A DNA stretch of 64,000 nucleotides from Bacillota bacterium. Lineage in GTDB: Bacteria > Bacillota > Clostridia > Christensenellales > UMGS416. The stretch covers positions 185,113 through 249,112 of the forward strand of contig JAEZSE010000046.1 of the NCBI GenBank assembly GCA_023421955.1, written 5' to 3'. How positions within the stretch are numbered: position 1 is the stretch's first letter; every line of letters starts with the position of its first letter. The translations under genes and the position numbers were made by a program. Below, in pieces: positions 50,515 through 58,536 of this stretch. The notes under the pieces were generated by a model, which was not told where the DNA came from, searched no databases, and was given only the letters and a program-made list of their open reading frames with translations.

Positions 50515-50526
50515 GCGTTTGGAGCC

Positions 50527-50554
50527 AAAAGGCGGGCTTGAGGCCCGCCTTTTG
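50527..50554. terminator. bidirectional terminator between the Cys-rich gene and the Gfo/Idh gene
   Basis: AAAAGGCGGGC / GCCCGCCTTTT stem with a 5-base loop. Confidence 0.85.
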
Positions 50555-50565
50555 TATAACTTCTG

Positions 50566-51672
50566 TTAATCCAGTGTCCCTTTGAGCAACCCCACCGGCA
50601 TTGGCGCGGGCTTTTCGCAGGTGCTGTTGAGCCGGTAAACCAACCCCTCGCGGCAAGCGTCGTGGAACGCATGCATAATGTCCAGCACATGGAAGGTCAG
50701 ATCCACATTGGCGCGGTGCTTGCGGCCGGTGCGGATGGCATATGCCATATCCGCCACGCCTACACCGCGACTGTTCACGGCGTAACCATGCAGGATCGGG
50801 ATCTCCTGCCAGTTGTCCATGCCGGGCTTGCGGAAGAGCACCGGCCCGCCGAAGGTGTTCGGATCGGGCACTGAAAGCGTGCCAAGACTGCCATAGATTT
50901 CTATGCGGGGCAGGTTGGCCGCCCACACATCAAACGATGTGATGATCGTGCCGATGGCGCCGCTCTTGAAGTTCATCAGGCCTGCCACATGGGTGGGCAC
51001 TTCCACATCCACAATGGTGCCGTACTTCTTCTCTGAAGTGATTGTGCGGGTCGGGAATGTGACGCGGGTGGAGCCGGAAACACTTTCCACCGGGCCCATC
51101 AGGTTCACAAGCGCAGTCAGGTAATAAGGGCCCATGTCAAACATCGGGCCGCCGCCCACCTTGTAATAAAACTCCGGGTCCGGATGCCAGCTCTCGTGGC
51201 CATGGCAGGTCATGAAGGCTGTGCATGCCACAGGCTCGCCGATCCAGCCATCCTCAATGAGCTTGCGGCAGGTCTGTATGCCGCCGCCCATAAAGGTGTC
51301 CGGAGCGCCGCCGGCGAGCAGGCCCTTCTTTTCGGCCAGCTTCTTGATCTTCAGGCCGTCTTCCCGCTCGATGGAAAGGGGCTTTTCCACATAGACATGC
51401 TTTCCGGCTTCCAGCGCCGCCAGGCAGACAGCCGCGTGGTGCGGCGGCGTGGTGATGTTGAGGATGATTTCGATCTCCTGATCCTTCAGCATCTCCTGCA
51501 CGGTGTCATAGATCACCGGGATGGCATACTTTTCTGCGGCAGCCTGCGCCCTGGCCTTGTCAAGATCCACGACGGCCTTCACTTCCAGGATGTCAAACAC
51601 CTTGGTCATGTTTTCGAAATAGATTCCGCTGATGTTGCCGCAGCCGACAACACCCACCTTGACCTTCTTCAT
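50566..51672 (-). CDS. Gfo/Idh/MocA-family oxidoreductase
   Basis: 368 residues, NAD(P)-dependent. Rossmann motif VGVVGCGNISGIYF at the start, EKPLS near residue 100 (catalytic Lys of the family), then the alpha/beta substrate domain with GGGPMFDMGPYYLTALVNL. Family members oxidise sugars, inositols or related polyols. The start at 51672 (MKKVKVG) is preceded by GAGGG. It follows the ThuA gene by 8 bases. Confidence 0.9.
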   Translation of the reverse strand: MKKVKVGVVGCGNISGIYFENMTKVFDILEVKAVVDLDKARAQAAAEKYAIPVIYDTVQEMLKDQEIEIILNITTPPHHAAVCLAALEAGKHVYVEKPLSIEREDGLKIKKLAEKKGLLAGGAPDTFMGGGIQTCRKLIEDGWIGEPVACTAFMTCHGHESWHPDPEFYYKVGGGPMFDMGPYYLTALVNLMGPVESVSGSTRVTFPTRTITSEKKYGTIVDVEVPTHVAGLMNFKSGAIGTIITSFDVWAANLPRIEIYGSLGTLSVPDPNTFGGPVLFRKPGMDNWQEIPILHGYAVNSRGVGVADMAYAIRTGRKHRANVDLTFHVLDIMHAFHDACREGLVYRLNSTCEKPAPMPVGLLKGTLD

Positions 51673-51680
51673 GCTATCCC

Positions 51681-52385
51681 TCACTTCAGCGTTTTGTAAT
51701 CCAGGCCGTGTTTCACAGCAATGGTCTTGCTCTCGGCAGCCCACAGCATGCCGCGCAGCATTGTTTCCTGCGCCTCGGGGATGTCAAACACATCGTCGTG
51801 ATGGCCCAACGACGAGTAAAACACACGACCATAGCCCCACATCTTGGTCCAGAGCACCGGCACATCCACCGCGCCGTTGGTGGTGTGGTAGCCCTTGGCG
51901 ACCGGGAACCGCGTGGTTGCCAGCACGTCCACTGCCGGGTCCACATGCACATAGTATTGCTCGCTGGACACATTGAAATCATCAATGCCATAAACAATGG
52001 GGCTGGAGCTGTTCTTCCTGACGTTGACCACATAGGGTGTGCCGTCGTTGCCGGGGTGCGCCACCCACTGGCCGCCGGTCATAAATTGCCACTCTGTTTC
52101 ATTGCGGAAGCTGTCGCACATGCCGCCGTGGCAACCAGCCAGGCCCACGCCGGAGGCCACTGCCTCAATCACGGGCAGCATCTGCTCGCGCTTGATCGTG
52201 CCCATCGTCCAGCAGGAAACGATCAGATCCAACGCTTTCAGCTTCTCCACATCCAGAAATGCGTCCAGCGTATCGGATACTTCCACTTCAAAGCCGTTTT
52301 CCCGAAGAAGCCTTGCAAACCTTTGAGAAACCTGTACAGGCTCGTGGCCGTCCCACCCGCCTTGGACAATCAATGCCTTTTTCAT
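51681..52385 (-). CDS. ThuA-domain protein
   Basis: 234 residues. ThuA-like (class I glutamine amidotransferase-like) fold: GGWDGHEPVQVSQRFARLL, then LAGCHGGMCDSFRNETEW, YYVHVDPAVDVLAT, and VFYSSLGHHDDVFDIPEA. ThuA-type proteins are linked to 3-keto-sugar handling in other bacteria. Paired with the Gfo/Idh gene, and divergent from an AraC regulator. Confidence 0.88.
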   Translation of the reverse strand: MKKALIVQGGWDGHEPVQVSQRFARLLRENGFEVEVSDTLDAFLDVEKLKALDLIVSCWTMGTIKREQMLPVIEAVASGVGLAGCHGGMCDSFRNETEWQFMTGGQWVAHPGNDGTPYVVNVRKNSSSPIVYGIDDFNVSSEQYYVHVDPAVDVLATTRFPVAKGYHTTNGAVDVPVLWTKMWGYGRVFYSSLGHHDDVFDIPEAQETMLRGMLWAAESKTIAVKHGLDYKTLK

Positions 52386-52410
52386 AAGCAGCCCCCTTTC
52401 ATTTACAGTA

Positions 52411-52416
52411 ATTATA
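52411..52416 (-). promoter_or_regulatory. -10 box of the ThuA-Gfo/Idh operon
   Basis: A perfect TATAAT on the minus strand with no recognisable -35, as expected for a promoter that needs an activator such as the neighbouring AraC-family protein. Confidence 0.5.
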
Positions 52417-52458
52417 CTAATTCATACATCTTTTTTCTCGCCATCCTTTATGATACGA

Positions 52459-52487
52459 TGGACATTTTTTGCGATCCTTGCTATTCT
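52459..52487 (+). promoter_or_regulatory. promoter of the AraC-family gene
   Basis: TGGACA (52459-52464), 17-base spacer, TATTCT (52482-52487). Confidence 0.6.
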
Positions 52488-52514
52488 AGGTGCATTCATA
52501 TTTGGGAGAGTGAC

Positions 52515-53339
52515 ATGCACGCAGTTTATGAAGACAGATCATATGTTGGCGGTCTTCCGGTGGTGGCATATGAAACCAGAAACATGAAATTTCCAGCCCA
52601 CTGGCATGCTGACGTTGAGCTCGTGTGTGTGTGCAAAGGATCTCTCCTGGTCGGCATCAATAATGAGTCACGCAGCTTACACGAGGGTGACATCGCGGTC
52701 TGCTCCAGCGGCGACATCCACTATTATGACTGCAAAAGCGGCGAGTCGGTGCATCGCATGATCATTTTCCGGCCGGAGCTCGTGGACAACGCCGGCGGTT
52801 GGCCACGTGGTTTTACCTTCATAATACCGTTTGCTCCTACAGAGCGCTCGGAAGAACTGTACCAAAGTTTCAACGCAGCGTATACAACAATTCGCAGTGA
52901 GATAATGAGGACCGATCTGGCGGCAACAATGTTGATCCGAAGCAGCCTGCTGGGCTTGTGCGGCGCCCTTGCCAGAGCTATGCCAACTGAGGCTGTCTCG
53001 GTTGGCAAAACGACCCACAGGCATCACCGATTGAAAGCGATGCAGGAAGCCCTTTCCTTTATTGAAAGCAATTTCATGGAAAGCATCACTATGAAAGACG
53101 CTGCAGAGGTGGCAAATATGAGCGTTTGCCACTTCTCCAGGCTGTTCGGGAGCATTGCCGGTGATAGCTTCAAGGGTTATCTGAGCCAGCTGCGCATCAA
53201 AAGAGCCGAGGAGCTGATCAAAACCAGCGAGGAAAGTATCACTGATATCGCCTATCAATGCGGGTTTGGTTCTGTCCGGTCATTCAACAGAGCATTTCTG
53301 ACGTTGCGCGGTGTCACCCCATCTCAATTGCGGGGATAA
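52515..53339 (+). CDS. AraC-family transcriptional regulator
   Basis: 274 residues. N-terminal cupin sensor (KFPAHWHADVELVCVCKGSL, then HEGDIAVCSSGDIHYYDC) likely binds a sugar. C-terminal double helix-turn-helix: ITMKDAAEVANMSVCHFSRLF and ESITDIAYQCGFGSVRSFNRAF (in outline). The start at 52515 has GGGAG upstream. An apparent in-frame extension back to 51708 is antisense to thuA and rejected. Likely controls the divergent ThuA-Gfo/Idh operon. Confidence 0.9.
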   Translation: MHAVYEDRSYVGGLPVVAYETRNMKFPAHWHADVELVCVCKGSLLVGINNESRSLHEGDIAVCSSGDIHYYDCKSGESVHRMIIFRPELVDNAGGWPRGFTFIIPFAPTERSEELYQSFNAAYTTIRSEIMRTDLAATMLIRSSLLGLCGALARAMPTEAVSVGKTTHRHHRLKAMQEALSFIESNFMESITMKDAAEVANMSVCHFSRLFGSIAGDSFKGYLSQLRIKRAEELIKTSEESITDIAYQCGFGSVRSFNRAFLTLRGVTPSQLRG

Positions 53340-53350
53340 TATCAATTGAA

Positions 53351-53378
53351 AACCCCTCTCCCAAATTGGAGAGGGGTT
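53351..53378 (-). terminator. terminator of the gcv operon, convergent with the AraC gene
   Basis: AACCCCTCTCC / GGAGAGGGGTT, 6-base loop; the minus-strand transcript continues into UUUUC. Resembles the hairpin after hydA (19115-19142). Confidence 0.8.
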
Positions 53379-53391
53379 ATGGTGCGTCATC

Positions 53392-54837
53392 TCATGGTCT
53401 CCAGCGCAGCCTGGGTTTTCGAGCTGCCATCACTTCGTCCATGCGGCCCACAGGCGTTGTGGATGGTGCCGCATGCAGCTCATAGGGGTTTGTGCACGCT
53501 AGCTCTGCGATCTCAATCAAGGCATTCACAGCCCGATCCAGCGTCTCGCGGGATTCGGTCTCAGTGGGCTCGATCATCAACGCCTCATGTACGATCAGCG
53601 GGAAATACATCGTGGGCGGATGAATGCCGTAATCAATGAGCTTTTTTGCCACATCCATCGCTGAGCAGCCGGTGTCTGCCTTCAAAGCCTCTGCCGATAA
53701 CACAAACTCATGCATGCAAGGCCTGTCATAAGGCAGAGTGTAATGCTCTTTCAGTTTCTGCATCATATAGTTGGCATTCAGCACCGCCGTTTCCGATGCA
53801 GCTTTCAGCCCATCCGCACCCAACGACAAGATATAGGTCATTGCCCGTACAATCACGCCAAAATTGCCATAGAAGCTTTTCACCGGCCCGATGGAAAGGG
53901 GTCTGTCAGTATCGAAGGCAAAACTGCCATCCCCCTGCCGCACGACAACCGGTGAGGGCAGGAAGGGTTCCAATGCCTTTTTGCACCCCACCGGGCCGCT
54001 GCCGGGGCCGCCGCCGCCATGGGGTGTGGAGAATGTCTTGTGCAAGTTGAGGTGTACCACGTCAAAACCCATGTCCCCGGGGCGGGTGGCGCCCATGATG
54101 GCATTCATATTTGCTCCGTCGTAATACAGCAAGCCGCCAGCGTTATGCACGATCTCCGCAATATCTGCAATCCTGGTCTCAAACAGGCCCAGTGTGCTGG
54201 GGTTGGTCAGCATCAACGCGGCTGTGGTGTCATCAGCGGCCAGCTTCAATGCTTCCACATCCACCCCGCCGTCCGGCGCGCTGGCGATCTGCACGACCTC
54301 AAAGCCCGCAAGTGCTGCGCTGGCCGGATTGGTGCCGTGGGCTGAATCCGGCACCAGCACCTTGGTTCGCTTCTCATCGCCCCGATTGCGGTGCCAGGCC
54401 TTCACCATCGCCATGGCCGTCCATTCCCCGTGGGCGCCGGCCGCCGGCTGGAGTGTGAAGGCATCCATACCTGTGATTTCGGAAAGCCAAATCTGCATCG
54501 TATGCAGCACTTCCAGGCTACCTTGGGTTGTAGCTACTGGTTGGAGTGGGTGAATGTCGGCAAAGCCGGGTAGCCTCGCCACATCCTCGTTGATTTTGGG
54601 GTTGTACTTCATCGTGCAGGATCCCAGCGGGTAGAAGCCACTGTCCACACCATGGGCACGATGGGAAAGCCCGGTGTAGTGGCGGATCAGATCTACCTCT
54701 GCCAATTCCGGGAGAGCCGGCGGGGTCGCACGAAGGAATTCCGCCCCTACCGCCGCGCTGTCTGCTGCTTTCGGGAATTCGGTGCAGCGCCTGCCCGGTT
54801 TGGACAGCTCAAACACCAGCGGTTTCACACTCCTCAT
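53392..54837 (-). CDS. gcvPB: glycine dehydrogenase (decarboxylating) subunit 2
   Basis: PLP-binding half of the P-protein. 481 residues with LNLHKTFSTPHGGGGPGSG near 265-285 (PLP lysine) and SCTMKYNPKINEDV. With GcvPA it decarboxylates glycine and passes aminomethyl to GcvH. ATG at 54837 overlaps the gcvPA stop by 4 bases; the frame open to 54909 is not used. Last gene of the gcvT-H-PA-PB operon. Confidence 0.97.
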   Translation of the reverse strand: MRSVKPLVFELSKPGRRCTEFPKAADSAAVGAEFLRATPPALPELAEVDLIRHYTGLSHRAHGVDSGFYPLGSCTMKYNPKINEDVARLPGFADIHPLQPVATTQGSLEVLHTMQIWLSEITGMDAFTLQPAAGAHGEWTAMAMVKAWHRNRGDEKRTKVLVPDSAHGTNPASAALAGFEVVQIASAPDGGVDVEALKLAADDTTAALMLTNPSTLGLFETRIADIAEIVHNAGGLLYYDGANMNAIMGATRPGDMGFDVVHLNLHKTFSTPHGGGGPGSGPVGCKKALEPFLPSPVVVRQGDGSFAFDTDRPLSIGPVKSFYGNFGVIVRAMTYILSLGADGLKAASETAVLNANYMMQKLKEHYTLPYDRPCMHEFVLSAEALKADTGCSAMDVAKKLIDYGIHPPTMYFPLIVHEALMIEPTETESRETLDRAVNALIEIAELACTNPYELHAAPSTTPVGRMDEVMAARKPRLRWRP

Positions 54838-56171
54838 ACCTCCGCCACCTCCCTCAGCGCCGATACAAGCTGATTGATCTGCTCTTCGGAGTTGAGCTCC
54901 GTGCAGCAATACAACATACAGTTGTGATACTCCTCACCGAGGAAACCGAGAGGCAGGCCAGCCAGAATGCCCCTGCTTGCCAGTTGTTTTTCAATTGTCT
55001 CCGGGGCGACTTCCGATTGAATCACAAACTCATGGAAGAACTGCCCTTGATACTTCAGCTTCATGCCGGGTAAAGTAGAAATGGCAGATGCAGCCGAATG
55101 GGCACGCTCCATGGAGAGTGTTGCAGCCTCCCGAAGCCCTTGCGGGCCCACTGCGCTCAGATAGACCGCCGCAGCCAGCGCGTTTAGCGCCTGGTTGGAG
55201 CAGATGTTGCTGGAGGCCTTTTCGCGGCGGATGTGCTGTTCGCGGGCTTGCAGTGTGAGCACAAACCCACGGTTGCCATCATGATCGACAGTCTCTCCGG
55301 CAATACGGCCCGGCAGCTTGCGCTGCAGCGCCTCGCGACAGGCCATAAAGCCCAGATAAGGACCGCCGAAGTTCAACGGATTGCCAAGGGGTTGGCCCTC
55401 ACCAATGGCGATGTCGGCACCCCACTCGCCCGGGGATTTCAACATACCCAGAGAGATAGGATTGCAGGAAAGCACCAGCTTGGCACCTTGCGCATGGGTA
55501 ACACGCTCAATGGCCGATACGTCCTCCAACAGACCGAAGAAGTTGGGCTGCTGGGCGATCAAGCAGGCAGTGCTGCCATCCACCAATCGGGCAATCTCCT
55601 CAGCATCGGTGCGGCCATTGCGGATGCCGGCAACAGCAAGCTCCACGCCGGTGGCATGGCACCATGTTTTCACAACGGTCAGCGTCTGCGGGTTCATAGC
55701 GCCACAGACCACTGCCTTGCAGCGCTTGCCGTCCAGGCACATAGCGATAGCCTCGCTGGCAGCCGTAGCGCCGTCATAGACCGAAGCGTTGGAGGCATCC
55801 ATGCCGGTGAGCTCGCAAATCATCGTTTGATACTCAAAGATTGCCTGCAGCACACCCTGGCTCACCTCGGGCTGGTAGGGAGTGTAAGCAGTATAGAACT
55901 CGCTGCGTGATACCACATGGCCTACCACCGAAGGGATGTAGTGGCGGTAAGCCCCTGCTCCACGAAAGCAGGACTGGAACCTGGTGTTTTTGGCGGCGAC
56001 GGCTTCCATGGCCTGCCGCACTTCCATCTCTGTTTTACCGGCGGGCAGGTTGAGGGGCTTGCGCAGACGCAGCTCTTCTGGGATGGAGCGGAAGAGCTCA
56101 TCTGCATCTGCCAACCCAAGGCAGGCAAGCAAGTCGGCGGTCTCCTCTGCCGTGTGGGGGATGTATGGCAT
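54834..56171 (-). CDS. gcvPA: glycine dehydrogenase (decarboxylating) subunit 1
   Basis: N-terminal half of the split P-protein, 445 residues. Family blocks: YIPHTAEETADLLACLGL, GAGAYRHYIPSVVGHVVSR, YQPEVSQGVLQAIFEYQTMI and DIAIGEGQPLGNPLNFGGPY. 14 bases after gcvH, overlapping gcvPB. Confidence 0.97.
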   Translation of the reverse strand: MPYIPHTAEETADLLACLGLADADELFRSIPEELRLRKPLNLPAGKTEMEVRQAMEAVAAKNTRFQSCFRGAGAYRHYIPSVVGHVVSRSEFYTAYTPYQPEVSQGVLQAIFEYQTMICELTGMDASNASVYDGATAASEAIAMCLDGKRCKAVVCGAMNPQTLTVVKTWCHATGVELAVAGIRNGRTDAEEIARLVDGSTACLIAQQPNFFGLLEDVSAIERVTHAQGAKLVLSCNPISLGMLKSPGEWGADIAIGEGQPLGNPLNFGGPYLGFMACREALQRKLPGRIAGETVDHDGNRGFVLTLQAREQHIRREKASSNICSNQALNALAAAVYLSAVGPQGLREAATLSMERAHSAASAISTLPGMKLKYQGQFFHEFVIQSEVAPETIEKQLASRGILAGLPLGFLGEEYHNCMLYCCTELNSEEQINQLVSALREVAEV

Positions 56172-56185
56172 TGATGTCTCCCTTC

Positions 56186-56551
56186 CTACAGCAGAGCCGC
56201 GTACTCGTCAGCAGTGAGCAGTGTGCCTTCCTGCACATCGGTCAACCGAAACAGCCATTGGCCGTATGGATCGCTATTGAGCAGTTCGGGCTCCCCATCC
56301 AGCTTTCCGTTGATCTCCGTAACCTTGCCGGTGAGGGGGCAGAATACTTCCGAAACGGCCTTGACCGACTCGATGTTGGCAGCAACCGCGCCAGCTTTCA
56401 GGGTCGCGCCAACGGCTGGCAACTCCACAAACACGATGTCACCCAATGCATGCTGGGCATATTCTGTGATGCCCACTGTGGCTGTGCCGTCGGCTTCCTT
56501 CCGCACCCACTCGTGGTCCTTGGTATAACGTAATTCGCTGGGGATGTTCAT
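56186..56551 (-). CDS. gcvH: glycine cleavage system H protein
   Basis: 121-residue lipoyl carrier. Lipoate attachment lysine is in ANIESVKAVSEVFCPL near residue 62. Begins MNIPSELRYTKDHEWV. It starts 2 bases after the gcvT stop. No lipoate ligase or dihydrolipoyl dehydrogenase gene is in this operon. Confidence 0.97.
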   Translation of the reverse strand: MNIPSELRYTKDHEWVRKEADGTATVGITEYAQHALGDIVFVELPAVGATLKAGAVAANIESVKAVSEVFCPLTGKVTEINGKLDGEPELLNSDPYGQWLFRLTDVQEGTLLTADEYAALL

Positions 56552-56553
56552 TG

Positions 56554-57645
56554 CTAGGCCTCCTGTCTTTTATAGAACGGTAATTTGACGACTGATGCTT
56601 TGAGCGCGCGTCCGCGCACATCCACGTAAAGCTCCGCACCGGGCGTGGCATATTGGCTGTCTATCATGGCCATCGCGATGGTGCGGTCAAGCCAGGGTGC
56701 TTTAGTGCCGGAGGTGACGATGCCAACTTGCCTGCCGTCTGCCAGCACCGGAGCCCCCTCGCGGGCGATGCCTTTGTCCAGGATCTCTATACCGCATCGT
56801 TTGCGGGCAAGCCCCGCCGCCTTGACGGCAGTCATGGCCTGTTTTCCAATGAATTCTTCCTTCTCCAGCTTGACGAACCGGCCAAGGCCTGCTTCCAGCG
56901 GCGAAATCTCCGCTGTGAGCTCATGGCCGTAGAGTGGCATCGCCGCTTCCAGCCGCAGTGTGTCGCGAGCGCCCAAACCGGCCGGAACAAGGCCCAGGTC
57001 CTCTCCCTCCTCCATCAGGGTTTCCCACAGCAGCGGCCCATCGGCCGGTTCGACATAAAGCTCGAAGCCGTCTTCTCCGGTGTAGCCGGTACGGGAAAGG
57101 ATGCAGAGATGATCAAACAGCGTAATGGTTGTGAATGTGTAGTATTTTAGCGGGATGAGCGCCTTGTCAATCACCTTTGACAAAATCGCCTCAGCTTGCG
57201 GGCCTTGCAGCGCCAGTTGGGCGTATCGGTGGGAAACATCTTCGATATCCGCCCCATACCGATTGTGGTCAAGCATCCACTGATAATCCTTATCCTTGTT
57301 GGAGGCATTTACAACAACAAGGAAATCATCCTGTGCATGCTTGTATACCAGCACGTCATCCACCGTGCCGCCGGTCTCATCGCACATGGGGCTATAGCGC
57401 ACGTCTCCGGGCTGCATGCTGGTAAAGTCATTGGTGAGCAGGTACTGCAGCTGGCTAAAGGCATTGGGGCCTTTCACCGCGATCTCGCCCATGTGAGATA
57501 CATCAAACAGACCAGCGCTTTCGCGCACAGCCCGGTGCTCGGCAATGATGCCCTCATACTGCACCGGTAGCTCCCAGCCGGCAAATTCGACGATCCTGCC
57601 ACCGTATTTCAAATGAGTTTCGTAAAGTGGTGTACGCAACGCCAT
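56554..57645 (-). CDS. gcvT: aminomethyltransferase (T protein)
   Basis: 363 residues. Moves the methylene group from GcvH to tetrahydrofolate and releases ammonia. Typical: GGRIVEFAGWELPVQYEGII, FDVSHMGEI, SRTGYTGEDGFELYV, LGARDTLRLEAAMPLYGHEL and VTSGTKAPWLDRTIAMAMI. GGGGGAG precedes the ATG. First gene of the operon, behind the glycine riboswitch. Confidence 0.97.
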   Translation of the reverse strand: MALRTPLYETHLKYGGRIVEFAGWELPVQYEGIIAEHRAVRESAGLFDVSHMGEIAVKGPNAFSQLQYLLTNDFTSMQPGDVRYSPMCDETGGTVDDVLVYKHAQDDFLVVVNASNKDKDYQWMLDHNRYGADIEDVSHRYAQLALQGPQAEAILSKVIDKALIPLKYYTFTTITLFDHLCILSRTGYTGEDGFELYVEPADGPLLWETLMEEGEDLGLVPAGLGARDTLRLEAAMPLYGHELTAEISPLEAGLGRFVKLEKEEFIGKQAMTAVKAAGLARKRCGIEILDKGIAREGAPVLADGRQVGIVTSGTKAPWLDRTIAMAMIDSQYATPGAELYVDVRGRALKASVVKLPFYKRQEA

Positions 57646-57673
57646 GTGAGGCTCCCCCTGATAATAAAAAATA

Positions 57674-57702
57674 GACGCAACCGTAGTATTTACGGTTGCG
57701 CC
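57674..57702 (-). terminator. riboswitch-controlled terminator before gcvT
   Basis: A 12-base-pair stem (GGCGCAACCGUA / UACGGUUGCGUC in the transcript, one G-U pair) with a 5-base loop, then UAUUUUUUA. It sits between the second glycine aptamer and gcvT. Confidence 0.85.
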
Positions 57703-57711
57703 TCTGTTTTA

Positions 57712-57868
57712 CTACCTGAGAGTTTCTCCCCCGCATATTGCTGGGGATTGCCCCGTCGGCGCCTGTGATCAGGCTTTCCAGAGATTCGTCGCGGCACGGT
57801 CCTGCTTGCCTGAGAGTTTCTGCGCGTTGCTCCTTCGGCGCCGCATCGCTGCGGTCTCTCCCCTGCCG
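57712..57868 (-). promoter_or_regulatory. tandem glycine riboswitch
   Basis: Two glycine aptamers on the minus strand. Each has the conserved core GCCGAAGGAGCAA or CGCCGACGGGGCAA and ends in AAACTCTCAGG; a short linker lies between. Glycine binding should prevent the following terminator and switch on the cleavage genes. Confidence 0.95.
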
Positions 57869-57895
57869 GTCATCCGATATTCAATTCACATGATC

Positions 57896-57925
57896 ATTAT
57901 ATCCAGCCTTGACAATGACTGTCAA
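57896..57925 (-). promoter_or_regulatory. promoter of the glycine riboswitch-gcv operon
   Basis: Minus strand: TTGACA (57925-57920), 18-base spacer, TATAAT (57901-57896). The -35 is part of a short palindrome, TTGACA-N5-TGTCAA (57909-57925), which overlaps the pgsA stop. Confidence 0.7.
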
Positions 57926-58491
57926 TCAAGTCTTGCGTTCTTTTTTTTGCGGTATTCCAACACAATGTTGATGTAGCCATACTGGAGCATGGAAACCACA
58001 TTCATCGCCACAGCCAGATACATGAACCAGGCGTCGTAGGGCTGCACATACTCATGCAAAAACAGCAGCATGATCGCCAGGAAATATGCCGCTGCGGATA
58101 TTTTTCCATACAAGTTGGCATAAACTACCTTTTTAAACACGAAGTAGATCAGCACGCCACCCACAACCATTAAGGCTTCCTTTGCGATGACCACGGAGAG
58201 CACGCCTGGGGTCAGGAACCCTTTCAGGAACATGCATACGAGGGCGGTAACCGTCATGAGTTTATCGGCAATAGGGTCAAACACTTTACCTACATTGCTG
58301 ATCTGGTTGAACTTGCGGGCAATGTAACCGTCGACAAGGTCAGTGGCCGCTGCTGTAATATAGATAGCCATGGCGATGACTGGCTCGCCTTGCATAAAAA
58401 ACCAAGCCATCACGCCCACCAGGATGAAACGCACCAGTGTGAGCGCATTGGGAACTGTCAGTATTTTGTTGGTGCTGTCCTGATTGACCAT
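57922..58491 (-). CDS. pgsA: CDP-diacylglycerol-glycerol-3-phosphate 3-phosphatidyltransferase
   Basis: 189 residues, inner membrane; first step to phosphatidylglycerol. The CDP-alcohol phosphotransferase signature DGYIARKFNQISNVGKVFDPIAD (outline) near residue 58-80 has all the Asp/Gly/Arg ligands. About five helices. 46 bases after the rng stop. Confidence 0.94.
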   Translation of the reverse strand: MVNQDSTNKILTVPNALTLVRFILVGVMAWFFMQGEPVIAMAIYITAAATDLVDGYIARKFNQISNVGKVFDPIADKLMTVTALVCMFLKGFLTPGVLSVVIAKEALMVVGGVLIYFVFKKVVYANLYGKISAAAYFLAIMLLFLHEYVQPYDAWFMYLAVAMNVVSMLQYGYINIVLEYRKKKNARLD

Positions 58492-58536
58492 AAACCATCC
58501 CTTGTGCCTGATTCAATAGGATTATACATCATCTGC

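Noticed and set aside
51708..52514. In-frame extension of the AraC-family gene to 51708
   Set aside because: It runs antisense through the ThuA gene and ignores the promoter and ribosome site at 52459-52508; the cupin domain begins at 52515.
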